Shown: positions 1 through 8,617 of the stretch, in pieces
Position numbering within the stretch: position 1 is the first letter of the stretch
Layout of the letters: every line of letters begins with the position of its first letter
From: G963665975 sp963665975
Lineage (GTDB): Bacteria; Bacteroidota; Rhodothermia; Rhodothermales; Bin80
Assembly (NCBI GenBank): GCA_963665975.1
Contig: OY762508.1
Location: 3,410,001 to 3,474,000, forward strand
Reading direction: 5' to 3'
Length of the DNA: 64,000 bases
Notes under the pieces: generated by a model
The model's input: only the letters and a program-made list of their open reading frames with translations
The model's database searches: none
What the model was told of the DNA's origin: nothing
Translations under genes and position numbers: made by a program

Positions 1-410
1 GCTTGTTTCGGTTCACTTCGTCCAGATCCCTCATTGTCTCTCTCACCGGTACAGAGAAGACAACAAGAACCAAATCATTCACCATCAACCCCAAGAACTA
101 AACGTCCGTGAAAACGGGGTAGCTTCATACAGACCAGACCGGCGGAGATAAGACAACAATCGTTAGGTCCGCAGATCTTGAGGGCGGTTACGTCGGCGCC
201 AGGCTCGGTTACTTCAAAACCGGCTGATTGGAAAGTCTACAGAGCCAGTTCGATTACAAGTCTCCCGGACAGTCTGACCAGCCTGAGTCCCACATAGTCG
301 CATCGAAAGACACGTTTGAGAATTTAGTCTAGCAGTGCTCACGCGGGTGCTAAATTGAGCCAGGGCAGCAACAAGGCCACCCTGGTTTCCGTAGGAGAAC
401 AGACCACACA
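1..410. other. Leading stretch without a recognisable gene
   Basis: I see no convincing coding region, tRNA or repeat here. The only open frame, on the minus strand at 214-411, is 65 codons long, has no recognisable domain and abuts the start of the next gene. It probably holds the promoter of the gene that starts at 411. Confidence 0.4.
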
Positions 411-1643
411 ATGGTCACGATCATGAGAGGACGACGGACGCCATTCTGGGTTGGCGCAGGTCTGGTTGTCGTCGTGGTGGCTCTGTTCTCCAGGAGCGGA
501 GGTATCGCCGTTAGCCGGATCGATGTTACGCGCACCGGATGGGACACACTCGCGGTAGAAGCATCATTTGTGAAGCAATCCATCATATTCGTGAGGCGCG
601 ATGTAGTCCCACGCGTGGTTTCAGTAACGGTGTACAGTGCTGGATTTGACGAACTCTATGTAGGTGATGGGCGCCGTATCGTAGTGCAGGACCAGGTGCT
701 CGGCGATCTTGAACGACTGCTGATTGAAGTGTGCGCACACTACGATGGCGAGGAAGTCTGCGGGCAGGAAGCCGTGCTGGCATCTCCCAAGCGCATGCGT
801 GTCGCGCACCGGATCTCCTATCCCGACAGCACCGACGTTGCACGCGGTCGCTATAGCTTGCGCTTCGTGTACGAGCGGCAGCGTTGGGAAGGGGAAACCT
901 GGGAGCGGATACCACACCGGGGCCGGCTATATAGCCGCATGCGGGTGTATGTGCCGGGATACGATGAGGACGCTGTAGAGCTGGCAATCAATGGCGCTAG
1001 CGGACCTTTCAACCTGCGCAAGGCACCAGGATTCAACGATTTTCACTACCGGCTCGCAACCGCAATGCAGGACACCGTCCGTATAGCCGTGCAGTTTGAT
1101 ATATACGCTGGTTACAAGCCCGAAGCCACCCGCAGAGTTGCCTCCATCGCACATAGCGTAGAGGGTGTGTCAGGGGAAGCGCGCTGGCGCGAGGTTATCC
1201 GCCTGTCCGAACTGGCGGCGGCGACTCTTGTCGCCGCGCTAACGCCTGGTGGCGAGGTCGAAGTACAGCTCCCCGACACCATGCGCTGGGATTACAACCG
1301 CCTGACGAATACATACCGCATGGCGCTGATCCTCCGCTGGCGGGGGGCTCGATCGTCACGCATCAGGCACTATCTGATGGGCACGCTGCGTGTCGACGCA
1401 ACGGATCACCATGCGCGGTTCACCCTGATGCGCGCCACGGGCGCGACCGCCAGGCTGTGGAATAGACGCATAGGGGAAAGCACGCTCGATCTTCCGTCGG
1501 TGCAATCCTATGGCCCGGCCGGCGAACAGGAGCAATTGCTGCGCTCGCGGTCGAATCTATCGCGCCGTGGTCGAGCAACTGGAAGCGGACGGGCAGGCGC
1601 ATCCGCACGCGTACAGGTTTCCCGCTCTGCTGGCCAGGAATAA
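411..1643 (+). CDS. Uncharacterised membrane-anchored or secreted protein
   Basis: Not recognised. The product is 410 residues. It starts with a short basic stretch and one hydrophobic segment (about residues 12-26, rich in Val and Leu), which suggests an uncleaved anchor or signal peptide and a periplasmic location. The body (about 30-370) looks like a beta-rich globular domain with many short Tyr/Arg/Val strands. Met5 (position 423) is an equally good start. The last 30 or so residues are Arg/Ser/Gly-rich and lie antisense to the 3' end of the convergent TonB-domain gene, so the true end may be earlier, or a small indel may have removed the proper stop. No function is assigned. Confidence 0.6.
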   Translation: MVTIMRGRRTPFWVGAGLVVVVVALFSRSGGIAVSRIDVTRTGWDTLAVEASFVKQSIIFVRRDVVPRVVSVTVYSAGFDELYVGDGRRIVVQDQVLGDLERLLIEVCAHYDGEEVCGQEAVLASPKRMRVAHRISYPDSTDVARGRYSLRFVYERQRWEGETWERIPHRGRLYSRMRVYVPGYDEDAVELAINGASGPFNLRKAPGFNDFHYRLATAMQDTVRIAVQFDIYAGYKPEATRRVASIAHSVEGVSGEARWREVIRLSELAAATLVAALTPGGEVEVQLPDTMRWDYNRLTNTYRMALILRWRGARSSRIRHYLMGTLRVDATDHHARFTLMRATGATARLWNRRIGESTLDLPSVQSYGPAGEQEQLLRSRSNLSRRGRATGSGRAGASARVQVSRSAGQE

Positions 1644-2256
1644 AGGACGTGGCTCGCAGGGCCCTCACAGCTGCAGAGTCGCACAACGGATGCAGGGATT
1701 GCAAGACTTCAATTCTGCTGGTGGATCCGTCGGATTCCACGATGAAACCTAAGATCAGCCGTCCTTCGATGCCTTCCAGCCGGGCTTTCTCCGGATATTC
1801 GATGTGTATGTAGTAGGCTCCAATGCCTCCCGCTATATCAGGCATGTGCTCGACAAAGTCCAGAACGGGAATACCCCTGAGATCCTCCGGGCGCTCTGCA
1901 GGGTCGAGAGTCGTCTTCGCGTCGTCCGGATCATCCTCGTGTTGCTGCTTTTCGTCTGCTGATTCGCCAATGTCTATCTGTACTGCCCCAGTGCTTTGCA
2001 CGGTTACGGGGGCCCCGGCAACAGCAGCATGTCGGCGGATATCGAACAGACCCACTGCAGGTTGATTGGAATGGTCATGGTGTCTCCACCCGGAGTATTC
2101 CTCGGGTGTGCTGAACGGCAGATGGATTAGCGCGCCAACCGTAAGGATGCTGCATATCAACGCCACCATCATCCGCACGGAATAGGAGGCCAAAACGCCG
2201 GTCTGTTGATAGGATGGACCCACGTGCACGCTGTGTTGTTCACAGGTTTCTATCAT
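1420..2256 (-). CDS. Energy transducer TonB family protein
   Basis: About 278 residues with the layout of TonB: a short N-terminus, one membrane segment (about 29-46), an acidic linker rich in Asp/Glu/Pro (about 95-130) and a TonB C-terminal domain (about 140-227). The domain shows the YPEKAR motif, the GxxxLxFxVxxDG stretch and the final FxPG and RxRxPVRFQL strands. TonB proteins transfer inner-membrane energy to outer-membrane receptors; single-domain forms can also act in envelope signalling. I chose the ATG at 2256; a longer reading begins at 2295 and overlaps the start of the divergent reductase gene. About 50 residues run past the end of the domain, antisense to the convergent gene, and are unusual for the family. 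No exbB or exbD is nearby. Confidence 0.75.
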   Translation of the reverse strand: MIETCEQHSVHVGPSYQQTGVLASYSVRMMVALICSILTVGALIHLPFSTPEEYSGWRHHDHSNQPAVGLFDIRRHAAVAGAPVTVQSTGAVQIDIGESADEKQQHEDDPDDAKTTLDPAERPEDLRGIPVLDFVEHMPDIAGGIGAYYIHIEYPEKARLEGIEGRLILGFIVESDGSTSRIEVLQSLHPLCDSAAVRALRATSFIPGQQSGKPVRVRMRLPVRFQLLDHGAIDSTASAAIAPVRRPGHRIAPTEDRACFPLCVYSTAWRSRPWRASG

Positions 2257-2293
2257 AGACGGATTAACTGCATAAAGTTGCAAGTGCCTCGCC

Positions 2294-3304
2294 ATGATTG
2301 ATGCCCTTGTCCTTGAGTCCACAGGTGAAACCGTGCAGGCGACTGTTCGCGCCCTGCGAATCGAGGATCTGCCACAGCAACCAGTGCGCATCCAGGTTCT
2401 CTACAGCAGTATCAACTACAAGGATGCGCTGGCCGTAACCGGACGCGGAAAGGTGATCCGTGCGCCTTATCCGTTCGTGCCCGGTATTGATCTCGCAGGA
2501 CGCGTGGTTGAGTCTCACACTCCTGATTTTGCACCGGGGGACCTGGTCATACAGACCGGCGGAGGGCTCGGCGAGAAGGCCTGGGGCGGCTATTCTCAGG
2601 AACAGCGCGTGTCTCCGCAATGGCTGTTGCCGTTGCCGGAGGGACTTACACCGCTACGCAGTATGGTGATAGGAACGGCCGGCCTTACAGCCATGCTTTC
2701 CGTTATTGCGCTGGAGGCGCAGGGTCTTACTCCAGACAGCGGGGAGGTGATCGTTACCGGTGCCTCTGGAGGCGTGGGAAGTTTCGCCGTCGCCATCCTC
2801 GCATGTCAGGGCTATACGGTCGCCGCCTCCACCGGCAGCATCGCTGCTCACCAGTACCTGCGTGATCTCGGCGCAGCGCAAATCAGAGACCGCGCTGAAC
2901 TGGCTGGTGGGCCGACACGGCCCTTGGAAACCGGCCAATGGGCGGGTGCTATTGATACAGTGGGCGGGGCGACACTCGCGGCCATCCTTACCAGGCTCGA
3001 CCGGCGTGGCAGTGTGGCGGCCTGCGGAAACGCGGGTGGCATTCGCTTTGAAACGACGGTATTTCCGTTCATATTGCGCGGGGTAAGTCTTCTGGGGATC
3101 GATTCAAATACCGCGCCCATGCCGCTGCGACAAAAAGCATGGGAACGATTGAGCGACGAGCGCTTGCAGGATGTGACCGATCGCATCCTGTCTGGCATCC
3201 TGGCACTGGATGCCTTGCCCGGCGCGGCGCAACGCATGATGGCCGGCAGTGTGACGGGGCGCCTCGTCGTCGATGTGCAGTCTGTGCGAGGAGCGGGCAC
3301 GTAA
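2294..3304 (+). CDS. acuI: Acryloyl-CoA reductase / YhdH-YhfP family quinone oxidoreductase
   Basis: A 336-residue zinc-independent medium-chain dehydrogenase/reductase of the AcuI (YhdH) branch, which reduces acryloyl-CoA to propionyl-CoA with NADPH. Visible marks are the N-terminal SSINYKDALA and FVPGIDLAG motifs typical of this branch, and the Rossmann loop VTGASGGVGSFAVAIL at about residues 153-168. Length matches the family. In marine bacteria AcuI detoxifies acrylate made from DMSP, but no DMSP lyase is near, so the in vivo substrate is uncertain. It is divergent from the TonB-domain gene, with very little room for separate promoters. Confidence 0.85.
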   Translation: MIDALVLESTGETVQATVRALRIEDLPQQPVRIQVLYSSINYKDALAVTGRGKVIRAPYPFVPGIDLAGRVVESHTPDFAPGDLVIQTGGGLGEKAWGGYSQEQRVSPQWLLPLPEGLTPLRSMVIGTAGLTAMLSVIALEAQGLTPDSGEVIVTGASGGVGSFAVAILACQGYTVAASTGSIAAHQYLRDLGAAQIRDRAELAGGPTRPLETGQWAGAIDTVGGATLAAILTRLDRRGSVAACGNAGGIRFETTVFPFILRGVSLLGIDSNTAPMPLRQKAWERLSDERLQDVTDRILSGILALDALPGAAQRMMAGSVTGRLVVDVQSVRGAGT

Positions 3305-3356
3305 CTGTCGTCTGCCACGCCTGGAGCATGCCGGCAGCGCGCGGATCGACCCGTGA

Positions 3357-6164
3357 CTATTCGTTCTCCGGCAGCAGGGTGACCTGCACGTACTGGTCCC
3401 GGAGATACGTCCGGGCGGCATCCCGAAGGTCTTCTGCGGTCAGGGAGTCAATGAGTTCGGTATAGCGGAAGATGTCGTCCATGTCCTCCGTCGGATGCTC
3501 CAAATAGAAGCGCAGCGTTGAAAGCCAGAAGTTGTTCTGCTCCAGACTCGTTTCCCGTTGTCTGCGTTGCTGCTCCCGTATTTTGACTACGATATCGTCC
3601 AGGTCCAGGGTTGTCTTGATGGCGTGAATTTCATCGAAGACGGCGCGGGCCAGTTCAAGCGCGCGCTTTGGATCACATCCGAAGTACAACGATAGTGTGT
3701 AAATGGACGCTGGCCTGTCCGTGGCGCTGGATTGAACCGCCACATTGTAGACGCCGGCACGCTCCTCCCGCAGTGTTTCGCGCAGGTGCATCTCGAGCGC
3801 GGCCCGCAAAGAACGCAAGCGGTGCCGGTTGGCGCGATCGTATGCAAAGGGGCCATGAAAGATGATGCCCACCTGGCTCTTTGGCTCCTGGCCCTTGCGT
3901 GCCACCTTTGTAACGGTGCCCGCAGGTGCCGCTGGCTCGGTATTTCGCCAGGATTCCTGGCGATCCGTGACGGGAAGAGTCCCGAGGTAAGTGGCTGCAA
4001 GAGTGCGCAACGTGTCCACATCGAAGTTGCCTACAAATACAAACGTGAAATCATCCGTGTCTGCGAACCGGTCCTGGTAAAGGGCGAGCAATTTCTGCAA
4101 GTCGAGACTGTCGATTTGGGCCACAGTCGGGGTCTGCCTCCGTAGCCAGTCACCGTAAAAGGCTGCGATCAGTGAATCCTGAAATGCACTCTCCGGAGTG
4201 TTCTCGCGGTTCAACAGCATAGATCGTTGATGATTCTTGAAGGAGGCCAGGGCGGCATCCTCCGCACGTGGCGCCGTGATATAGAGATGGATGAGTTGAA
4301 ACAATTCCACCAGGTCGGAGGGAGATGCCCGTCCGCTAAGCCCTTCGCCCAGATCATTGATATAGGGATACACCGAGACGACCTTGCCGGCAAGTTTCTT
4401 TGTCAGCGCAGTGCGGTCGAATGCTCCTACGCCGCTCTTGCTGATAACAATATTTGCGATAGTGGCCGGGAAATACTCTTCGTCGCCAACCAGTGAAGCG
4501 CCACCCGGGCTTGACGCCGAAAAAAGAACTTCGTCGTTCCTGAAATCCGTTGGCTTCATGAGAACCTGAATGCCATTGGCAAGCGTGATTGCGGTTGCTC
4601 CGACATGGGGCAGGAACTGCTCGTGGGTGACGTCTACGGGATCGGGAATCGTTGCCATGAGGGGGCTGTCTGTCACGGCGTCGACATACGGCGCGACGGA
4701 CTTCATTGCAACCTGCTCAAGGATGTCTGCAAGCAGGTCATGTGATGGAGGCCTCAACCCTTCCTTATCCGGCATTGTCACGACGATATTGCGGCTTTCG
4801 TGTGCCAGAAGTTCCCGAGCGTGTTCGTTGATATCCTCAAGCGCAATGTCTGGAAGAAGCTTCGTTACGAGTGCAAAGGAATGCTCGATGCCGACAATCG
4901 GGGCTCCTGTAAAAAAGCTTGCGACATATGCACGGGCGAGTGCGGAAGATGGCCTGTTGTCTTTTTCGAGGATAAATTTTTCATATGCCCGTCGGGTCTG
5001 GAGTTTCTGTCTTTGCAACTCTGTGTCGGTGAATCCATGCCGCGCAGCCCGGATTGTCTCGGTGAGCATGGCGGCAAGGCCTGACTGAATGCTATCCTCT
5101 TCCACCTGGGCCACCAGCATGGTGTGCGCGGATGTTCTGGCGAGCGAGCCCCTGGAAATACGCGCCCACAAGAAGGGAGCGCTGTCGCCGTCACGGGCTA
5201 TTTCCGCAAGACGCTTGTTGAGCATGCTCTGGAAGAGCTGTGCTACTAGCCGGTCGCGATAGTCGCCCACCGTGCTGGCCACCTGGACGGCTCTTCGGAG
5301 GTAAATCTCCAATTGCGTGTACGGGTACTCGGGATCCGTTGCGACGGTAAACCGTGTCTCCGGCGGATGCGCTACTTCGAACGCGGGCCGCGCCCGCGCA
5401 GCATCTGCCGCAGGAAGGTCAGCAAAGTGCGCTACAATCAGCGAATCGATGACGGCCACGTCGAAATCACCGACAGCGACGATGGCCATCAAGTCCGGGC
5501 GATACCAGTCGCGATAGAATCGTCGGAGTGTTTCGGGAGAGGCATTACGGATCGTGAGCGTGTCACCGATAGGCAGGCGATCCTCGTAGCGTGATCCACG
5601 AAGCAATTCAGGTAGGAGTTTGTCGCGCAGTCTGCCGCCAGCGCCAAGTCCCCTGCGCCATTCTTCGATGATGACTCCGCGCTCAGCGTCGACTGCCTCT
5701 TGAGACAGCGTTGCATAGGCAGCCCAGTCCTGCAGGACTTCAAAGCTCTTATGGAGAATCTCCGCGCTGTCGGTTGGGACCTCAAGCGTATAGACGGTCT
5801 CGTCGAATGATGTGTAGGCATTTATGTCCGGCCCAAAGTGCATGCCTGCCCGCTCAAAGAAGTTGACAAGCTCGCCTTCTTCGAACCGCCTGGTGCCGTT
5901 AAAGAGCATATGCTCAACAAAGTGCGCGATTCCGCGCTGGTCGTCATCTTCCAGCACGGATCCAGCGTTTACGGCAAGGCGCAACTCTGCTCGGTTTGCG
6001 GGCTCGGAATTGCGCCGGATATAGTAGACCAGGCCGTTTTCGAGAGTGCCGCGATGCACCGCGGTGTCTACCGGGAGGGGATCAGCGAGGGTCTGCGCTT
6101 GTGCGCGTGTGCCGGCAAACGCTCCGAGGAGGAGGATGGCAGTGATGATTCCTGGCCACTTCAT
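3357..6164 (-). CDS. M16 family zinc metalloprotease (insulinase-like, two-half)
   Basis: A 935-residue periplasmic or outer-membrane-associated peptidase. An N-terminal signal peptide ends near an AQAQ motif (about residue 24). The zinc motif HxxEH is H81-F-V-E84-H85, and the third ligand E161 lies in ERGVIIEEW, which gives the HxxEH-X75-E arrangement of M16 peptidases. A second, non-catalytic M16 half fills the C-terminal 400 or so residues, matching the single-chain PqqL-like architecture common in Bacteroidota. Such enzymes degrade peptides or processed proteins. It is monocistronic, divergent from the DUF6807 gene, and its 3' end is only about 50 bp from the convergent acuI. Confidence 0.9.
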   Translation of the reverse strand: MKWPGIITAILLLGAFAGTRAQAQTLADPLPVDTAVHRGTLENGLVYYIRRNSEPANRAELRLAVNAGSVLEDDDQRGIAHFVEHMLFNGTRRFEEGELVNFFERAGMHFGPDINAYTSFDETVYTLEVPTDSAEILHKSFEVLQDWAAYATLSQEAVDAERGVIIEEWRRGLGAGGRLRDKLLPELLRGSRYEDRLPIGDTLTIRNASPETLRRFYRDWYRPDLMAIVAVGDFDVAVIDSLIVAHFADLPAADAARARPAFEVAHPPETRFTVATDPEYPYTQLEIYLRRAVQVASTVGDYRDRLVAQLFQSMLNKRLAEIARDGDSAPFLWARISRGSLARTSAHTMLVAQVEEDSIQSGLAAMLTETIRAARHGFTDTELQRQKLQTRRAYEKFILEKDNRPSSALARAYVASFFTGAPIVGIEHSFALVTKLLPDIALEDINEHARELLAHESRNIVVTMPDKEGLRPPSHDLLADILEQVAMKSVAPYVDAVTDSPLMATIPDPVDVTHEQFLPHVGATAITLANGIQVLMKPTDFRNDEVLFSASSPGGASLVGDEEYFPATIANIVISKSGVGAFDRTALTKKLAGKVVSVYPYINDLGEGLSGRASPSDLVELFQLIHLYITAPRAEDAALASFKNHQRSMLLNRENTPESAFQDSLIAAFYGDWLRRQTPTVAQIDSLDLQKLLALYQDRFADTDDFTFVFVGNFDVDTLRTLAATYLGTLPVTDRQESWRNTEPAAPAGTVTKVARKGQEPKSQVGIIFHGPFAYDRANRHRLRSLRAALEMHLRETLREERAGVYNVAVQSSATDRPASIYTLSLYFGCDPKRALELARAVFDEIHAIKTTLDLDDIVVKIREQQRRQRETSLEQNNFWLSTLRFYLEHPTEDMDDIFRYTELIDSLTAEDLRDAARTYLRDQYVQVTLLPENE

Positions 6165-6306
6165 GCGGAATTGGTCGCTCTGTTTGAGGGCAAAACAGAT
6201 TGTCTGGCGTCCTGTTTCACGGATGCCAGGGATGAGCCGTACGGTGCCAGCGCATGCTGGCTATTACGTGCTGATTCGTACTACATTGTTTAAGCAATCG
6301 ATTTCC

Positions 6307-6321
6307 CGAGGCAGAGCCTCG
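6307..6321. promoter_or_regulatory. Short perfect inverted repeat in a divergent promoter region
   Basis: CGAGGC-AGA-GCCTCG is a perfect 6-bp stem with a 3-base loop. It lies between the start of the M16 protease gene (6164, minus) and the start of the DUF6807 gene (6359, plus). It could be an operator or a small hairpin. No T-run follows, so it is not a good terminator. The functional call is inference only. Confidence 0.2.
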
Positions 6322-6358
6322 TACGGTCTGGTCAAATAGCCTCACACCAAATCCAGCC

Positions 6359-7558
6359 ATGCCCGCCAATTCCAGGAAACTTTGGGCCTTCCTTTTGGGA
6401 TACGCGTTCCTCGTTTCCGCGTGCTCTCCGTATACGCTGCATGTAGAAGCCGGCGACTTTGACCGGCACAACACGGTTGTGGAATTTTCCTTGCCTGCCG
6501 GCGCAGGTGCGCAGTCCTGGCAATTGCGCGCCCCGAATGGCACTGTAATGCCCGTGCAACTGGATGGCACCGGGAGAGCCAGTTTTGTCCTTGACCATCT
6601 TGGCGCCGGGCACTCGCTGGAGCTGCGCCTGGAGCCTGCGGGGCGTCCGCACGCGCCGGGTGTGGAGGCTGACCTGTTGGAGGGGCTGGTGCATTTCGGG
6701 GTCAGCGGCCAGCCGATCGTGCGGTACCATGCCGACAAACGCCCCATGCCGCGTGCGGACATTGATTCCGTCTATCATCGCAACGGATACCTGCATCCGG
6801 TCTTTACCCCGTCCGGACGCATGGTCACCGATGACTACCCGCCCAACCACATCCACCATCATGGTATCTGGGCGGCATGGACGCGTACGGAGTTTCAGGG
6901 ACGGACGCCGGATTTCTGGAATATGGGCCAGGCTACCGGGCGGGTCGACGGCGTGGCGCTGGACACCCTGTGGAGCGGCCCTGTGCATGGTGGCCTCCAG
7001 GCCCGCCACCAATATGTAGACCTGACCGCTCCGGCGCCGGTCGTGGCGCTATTCGAGACATGGAGCATGCGCGTATACGTCACGTCTGGCGAGCGGTACA
7101 ATGTTTTCGACCTTGCCCTGACCCAGACGACGGCGACCGACAGCACGCTGCATTTGCCGACCTACCGGTATGGGGGAGTGGGTTTTAGAGGGCATCGCGA
7201 CTGGGATGGAGAAGCAAACACGGAATTCCTCACCTCCTCCGGCATGGACCGGTCCAACGGTCACGCCACCAGGGCCCGTTGGTGCCACATTGGCGGGATG
7301 GTGGAGGGTGAACTGGCAGGCGTTGCCATCTTGAGTCATCCGGACAATTTCGAAGCGCCCCAGCCCATGCGTATTCATCCCACCGAGCCGTTCTTCAATT
7401 ATGCGCCCAGTCAGGCCGGCGATTTTTCCATCGTGGCCGGTATGCCGTATGAGGCGCGTTACCGGTTGGTCGTCTATGATGGCCCGCCGGACGCAGCAGA
7501 ACTTGACCGGCTCTGGAACGACTACGCGCATCCGCCCGTCGTGCGCGTGGAGCCGTAG
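6359..7558 (+). CDS. PmoA-like (DUF6807) family lipoprotein
   Basis: A 399-residue protein with an N-terminal lipoprotein signal whose lipobox ends VSAC at Cys22, so it is probably membrane-anchored in the periplasm. The body carries marks of the DUF6807 family (annotated PmoA after methane monooxygenase, a misleading name): a YHADKRPMPR stretch, the RxVTDDYPPNHIHHHGIWAAW motif and a downstream GFRGHRDWDGE. The HHHG cluster suggests metal or sugar binding. Such proteins are common in polysaccharide-utilisation regions of Bacteroidota and Planctomycetes, which fits the adjacent sugar operon. The substrate is unknown. Confidence 0.8.
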   Translation: MPANSRKLWAFLLGYAFLVSACSPYTLHVEAGDFDRHNTVVEFSLPAGAGAQSWQLRAPNGTVMPVQLDGTGRASFVLDHLGAGHSLELRLEPAGRPHAPGVEADLLEGLVHFGVSGQPIVRYHADKRPMPRADIDSVYHRNGYLHPVFTPSGRMVTDDYPPNHIHHHGIWAAWTRTEFQGRTPDFWNMGQATGRVDGVALDTLWSGPVHGGLQARHQYVDLTAPAPVVALFETWSMRVYVTSGERYNVFDLALTQTTATDSTLHLPTYRYGGVGFRGHRDWDGEANTEFLTSSGMDRSNGHATRARWCHIGGMVEGELAGVAILSHPDNFEAPQPMRIHPTEPFFNYAPSQAGDFSIVAGMPYEARYRLVVYDGPPDAAELDRLWNDYAHPPVVRVEP

Positions 7559-7620
7559 CGTCTGTCGCGAACTATCCCGCGTGCGATCATCGTGGTTCTT
7601 GCACCCTGCCGACGTACCCA

Positions 7621-7693
7621 ATCTAATGTCATTGACAAGATACAGGATCACCTTACCGAGATACACTATCTAATGTCATTAACAAGATACAGG
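7621..7693. repeat. Pair of 26-bp direct repeats
   Basis: Two copies of a 26-bp sequence beginning ATCTAATGTCATT and ending ACAAGATACAGG lie at 7621-7646 and 7668-7693, a 47-bp period. They differ at one base (G or A). The 21-bp spacer also contains a GATACA-like piece. They sit between the 3' ends of two convergent genes, so they are unlikely to be promoter operators. They may be a short duplication, a protein-binding pair or a relic of a mobile element. Confidence 0.7.
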
Positions 7694-7699
7694 GGCATA

Positions 7700-8350
7700 T
7701 CACGGCCCGAGTCTTCGCACGCGCTCTAGGGCGGCAAACAGTGCTGAGCCGGCCTCTTTCGCCGTTTGTCCGAACGCGACGAGACCGTCTTCATGGCCGC
7801 CCATGGAAAAAAGATGGCGCTCCCGCACGTCTGTGTCCGTGAAGAGCCGGCCTACGTCTTGCGCCATTTCAGGGGAGCCGTAAGGAACGGCGGGGTGGGT
7901 GATGGGAATCTCCAGGATGCCGGCATGTCGCCACAAATCGGGCGCATGCACGTGCATGACCCATCGCAAGGCGTCGTCTATGGCGTAAAGGGTGCCGTGC
8001 GTAAGACTTTCCGATGAGGGGTGGGTTGGACCTTCAGCGACAATCAGATTCTGGTCGGCATGGCACTCGCGCACCGTCGCATAGTGCACGCCAGTCAACA
8101 GTTCGATCCCACCGGTCTGCGATCCGGTGATCAAGAAAGGGCGGCTGTGTGGCGGCAAGCCGCGTGGTCCCGTGCGACGGCTGATATTGCCAAACCCGTA
8201 GCCATCGTATCTCGATGGATCCTGTCCGAGGAGATGGGCGCCTCGGAGTCGATTGCGCCATGCATTGATTTTGCGCAGATTAGCATCCGCTATTGGCGGA
8301 GCCTTACGAAACTTCAACTGGAATGTAATGACGCCTTCCTGTGGAGTCAT
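7700..8350 (-). CDS. Class II aldolase/adducin family protein
   Basis: A 216-residue zinc-dependent class II aldolase or epimerase fold. The phosphate-binding region reads YGFGNISRR (about 49-57) and the metal motif is MHVHAPDLWRHA (about 132-143), with a further His in GGHEDG near the C-terminus. It is the last gene of a minus-strand group with rhamnose isomerase and a GH88 hydrolase, so rhamnulose-1-phosphate aldolase or a related sugar-acid aldolase is a reasonable guess. It is shorter than E. coli RhaD and the substrate cannot be fixed from sequence. A 267-bp gap without a gene separates it from the isomerase gene upstream. Confidence 0.7.
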   Translation of the reverse strand: MTPQEGVITFQLKFRKAPPIADANLRKINAWRNRLRGAHLLGQDPSRYDGYGFGNISRRTGPRGLPPHSRPFLITGSQTGGIELLTGVHYATVRECHADQNLIVAEGPTHPSSESLTHGTLYAIDDALRWVMHVHAPDLWRHAGILEIPITHPAVPYGSPEMAQDVGRLFTDTDVRERHLFSMGGHEDGLVAFGQTAKEAGSALFAALERVRRLGP

Positions 8351-8617
8351 GAAAGGGCTTTACCGCTGGATGGAGTGTGGATAGGATTGCGCTGTTGCAG
8401 CCCGCCAGCATCCGTGCGCGGATGGTCAAGACACAGAGTGGCGACTCCGTTATGTGAGGGGTTTTGCGACAGTCTCTGCCCAAATTGTACGCAAGAACGG
8501 TGCATAATAGGCCCACCGCCGCGACGCACTGCCAATTGGGAAGGTTTCCGGGTTTCTACGAGCAGCACATAGCGGTGCGACGTACCGTACTCCAAGCCTC
8601 GGCAGAGATCAGGTTTA

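Noticed and set aside
214..411. Minus-strand frame beginning MCGLFSYGN, reminiscent of glutamine amidotransferase N-termini
   Set aside because: Only the first few residues look similar and the remaining 55 do not fit. It is too short and overlaps the promoter region of the next gene.
2293..2296. Overlapping divergent start codons (CATG) of the TonB-domain and AcuI genes
   Set aside because: The TonB-domain gene has a better start at 2256; sharing one start tetranucleotide in opposite directions would leave no room for ribosome sites or promoters.
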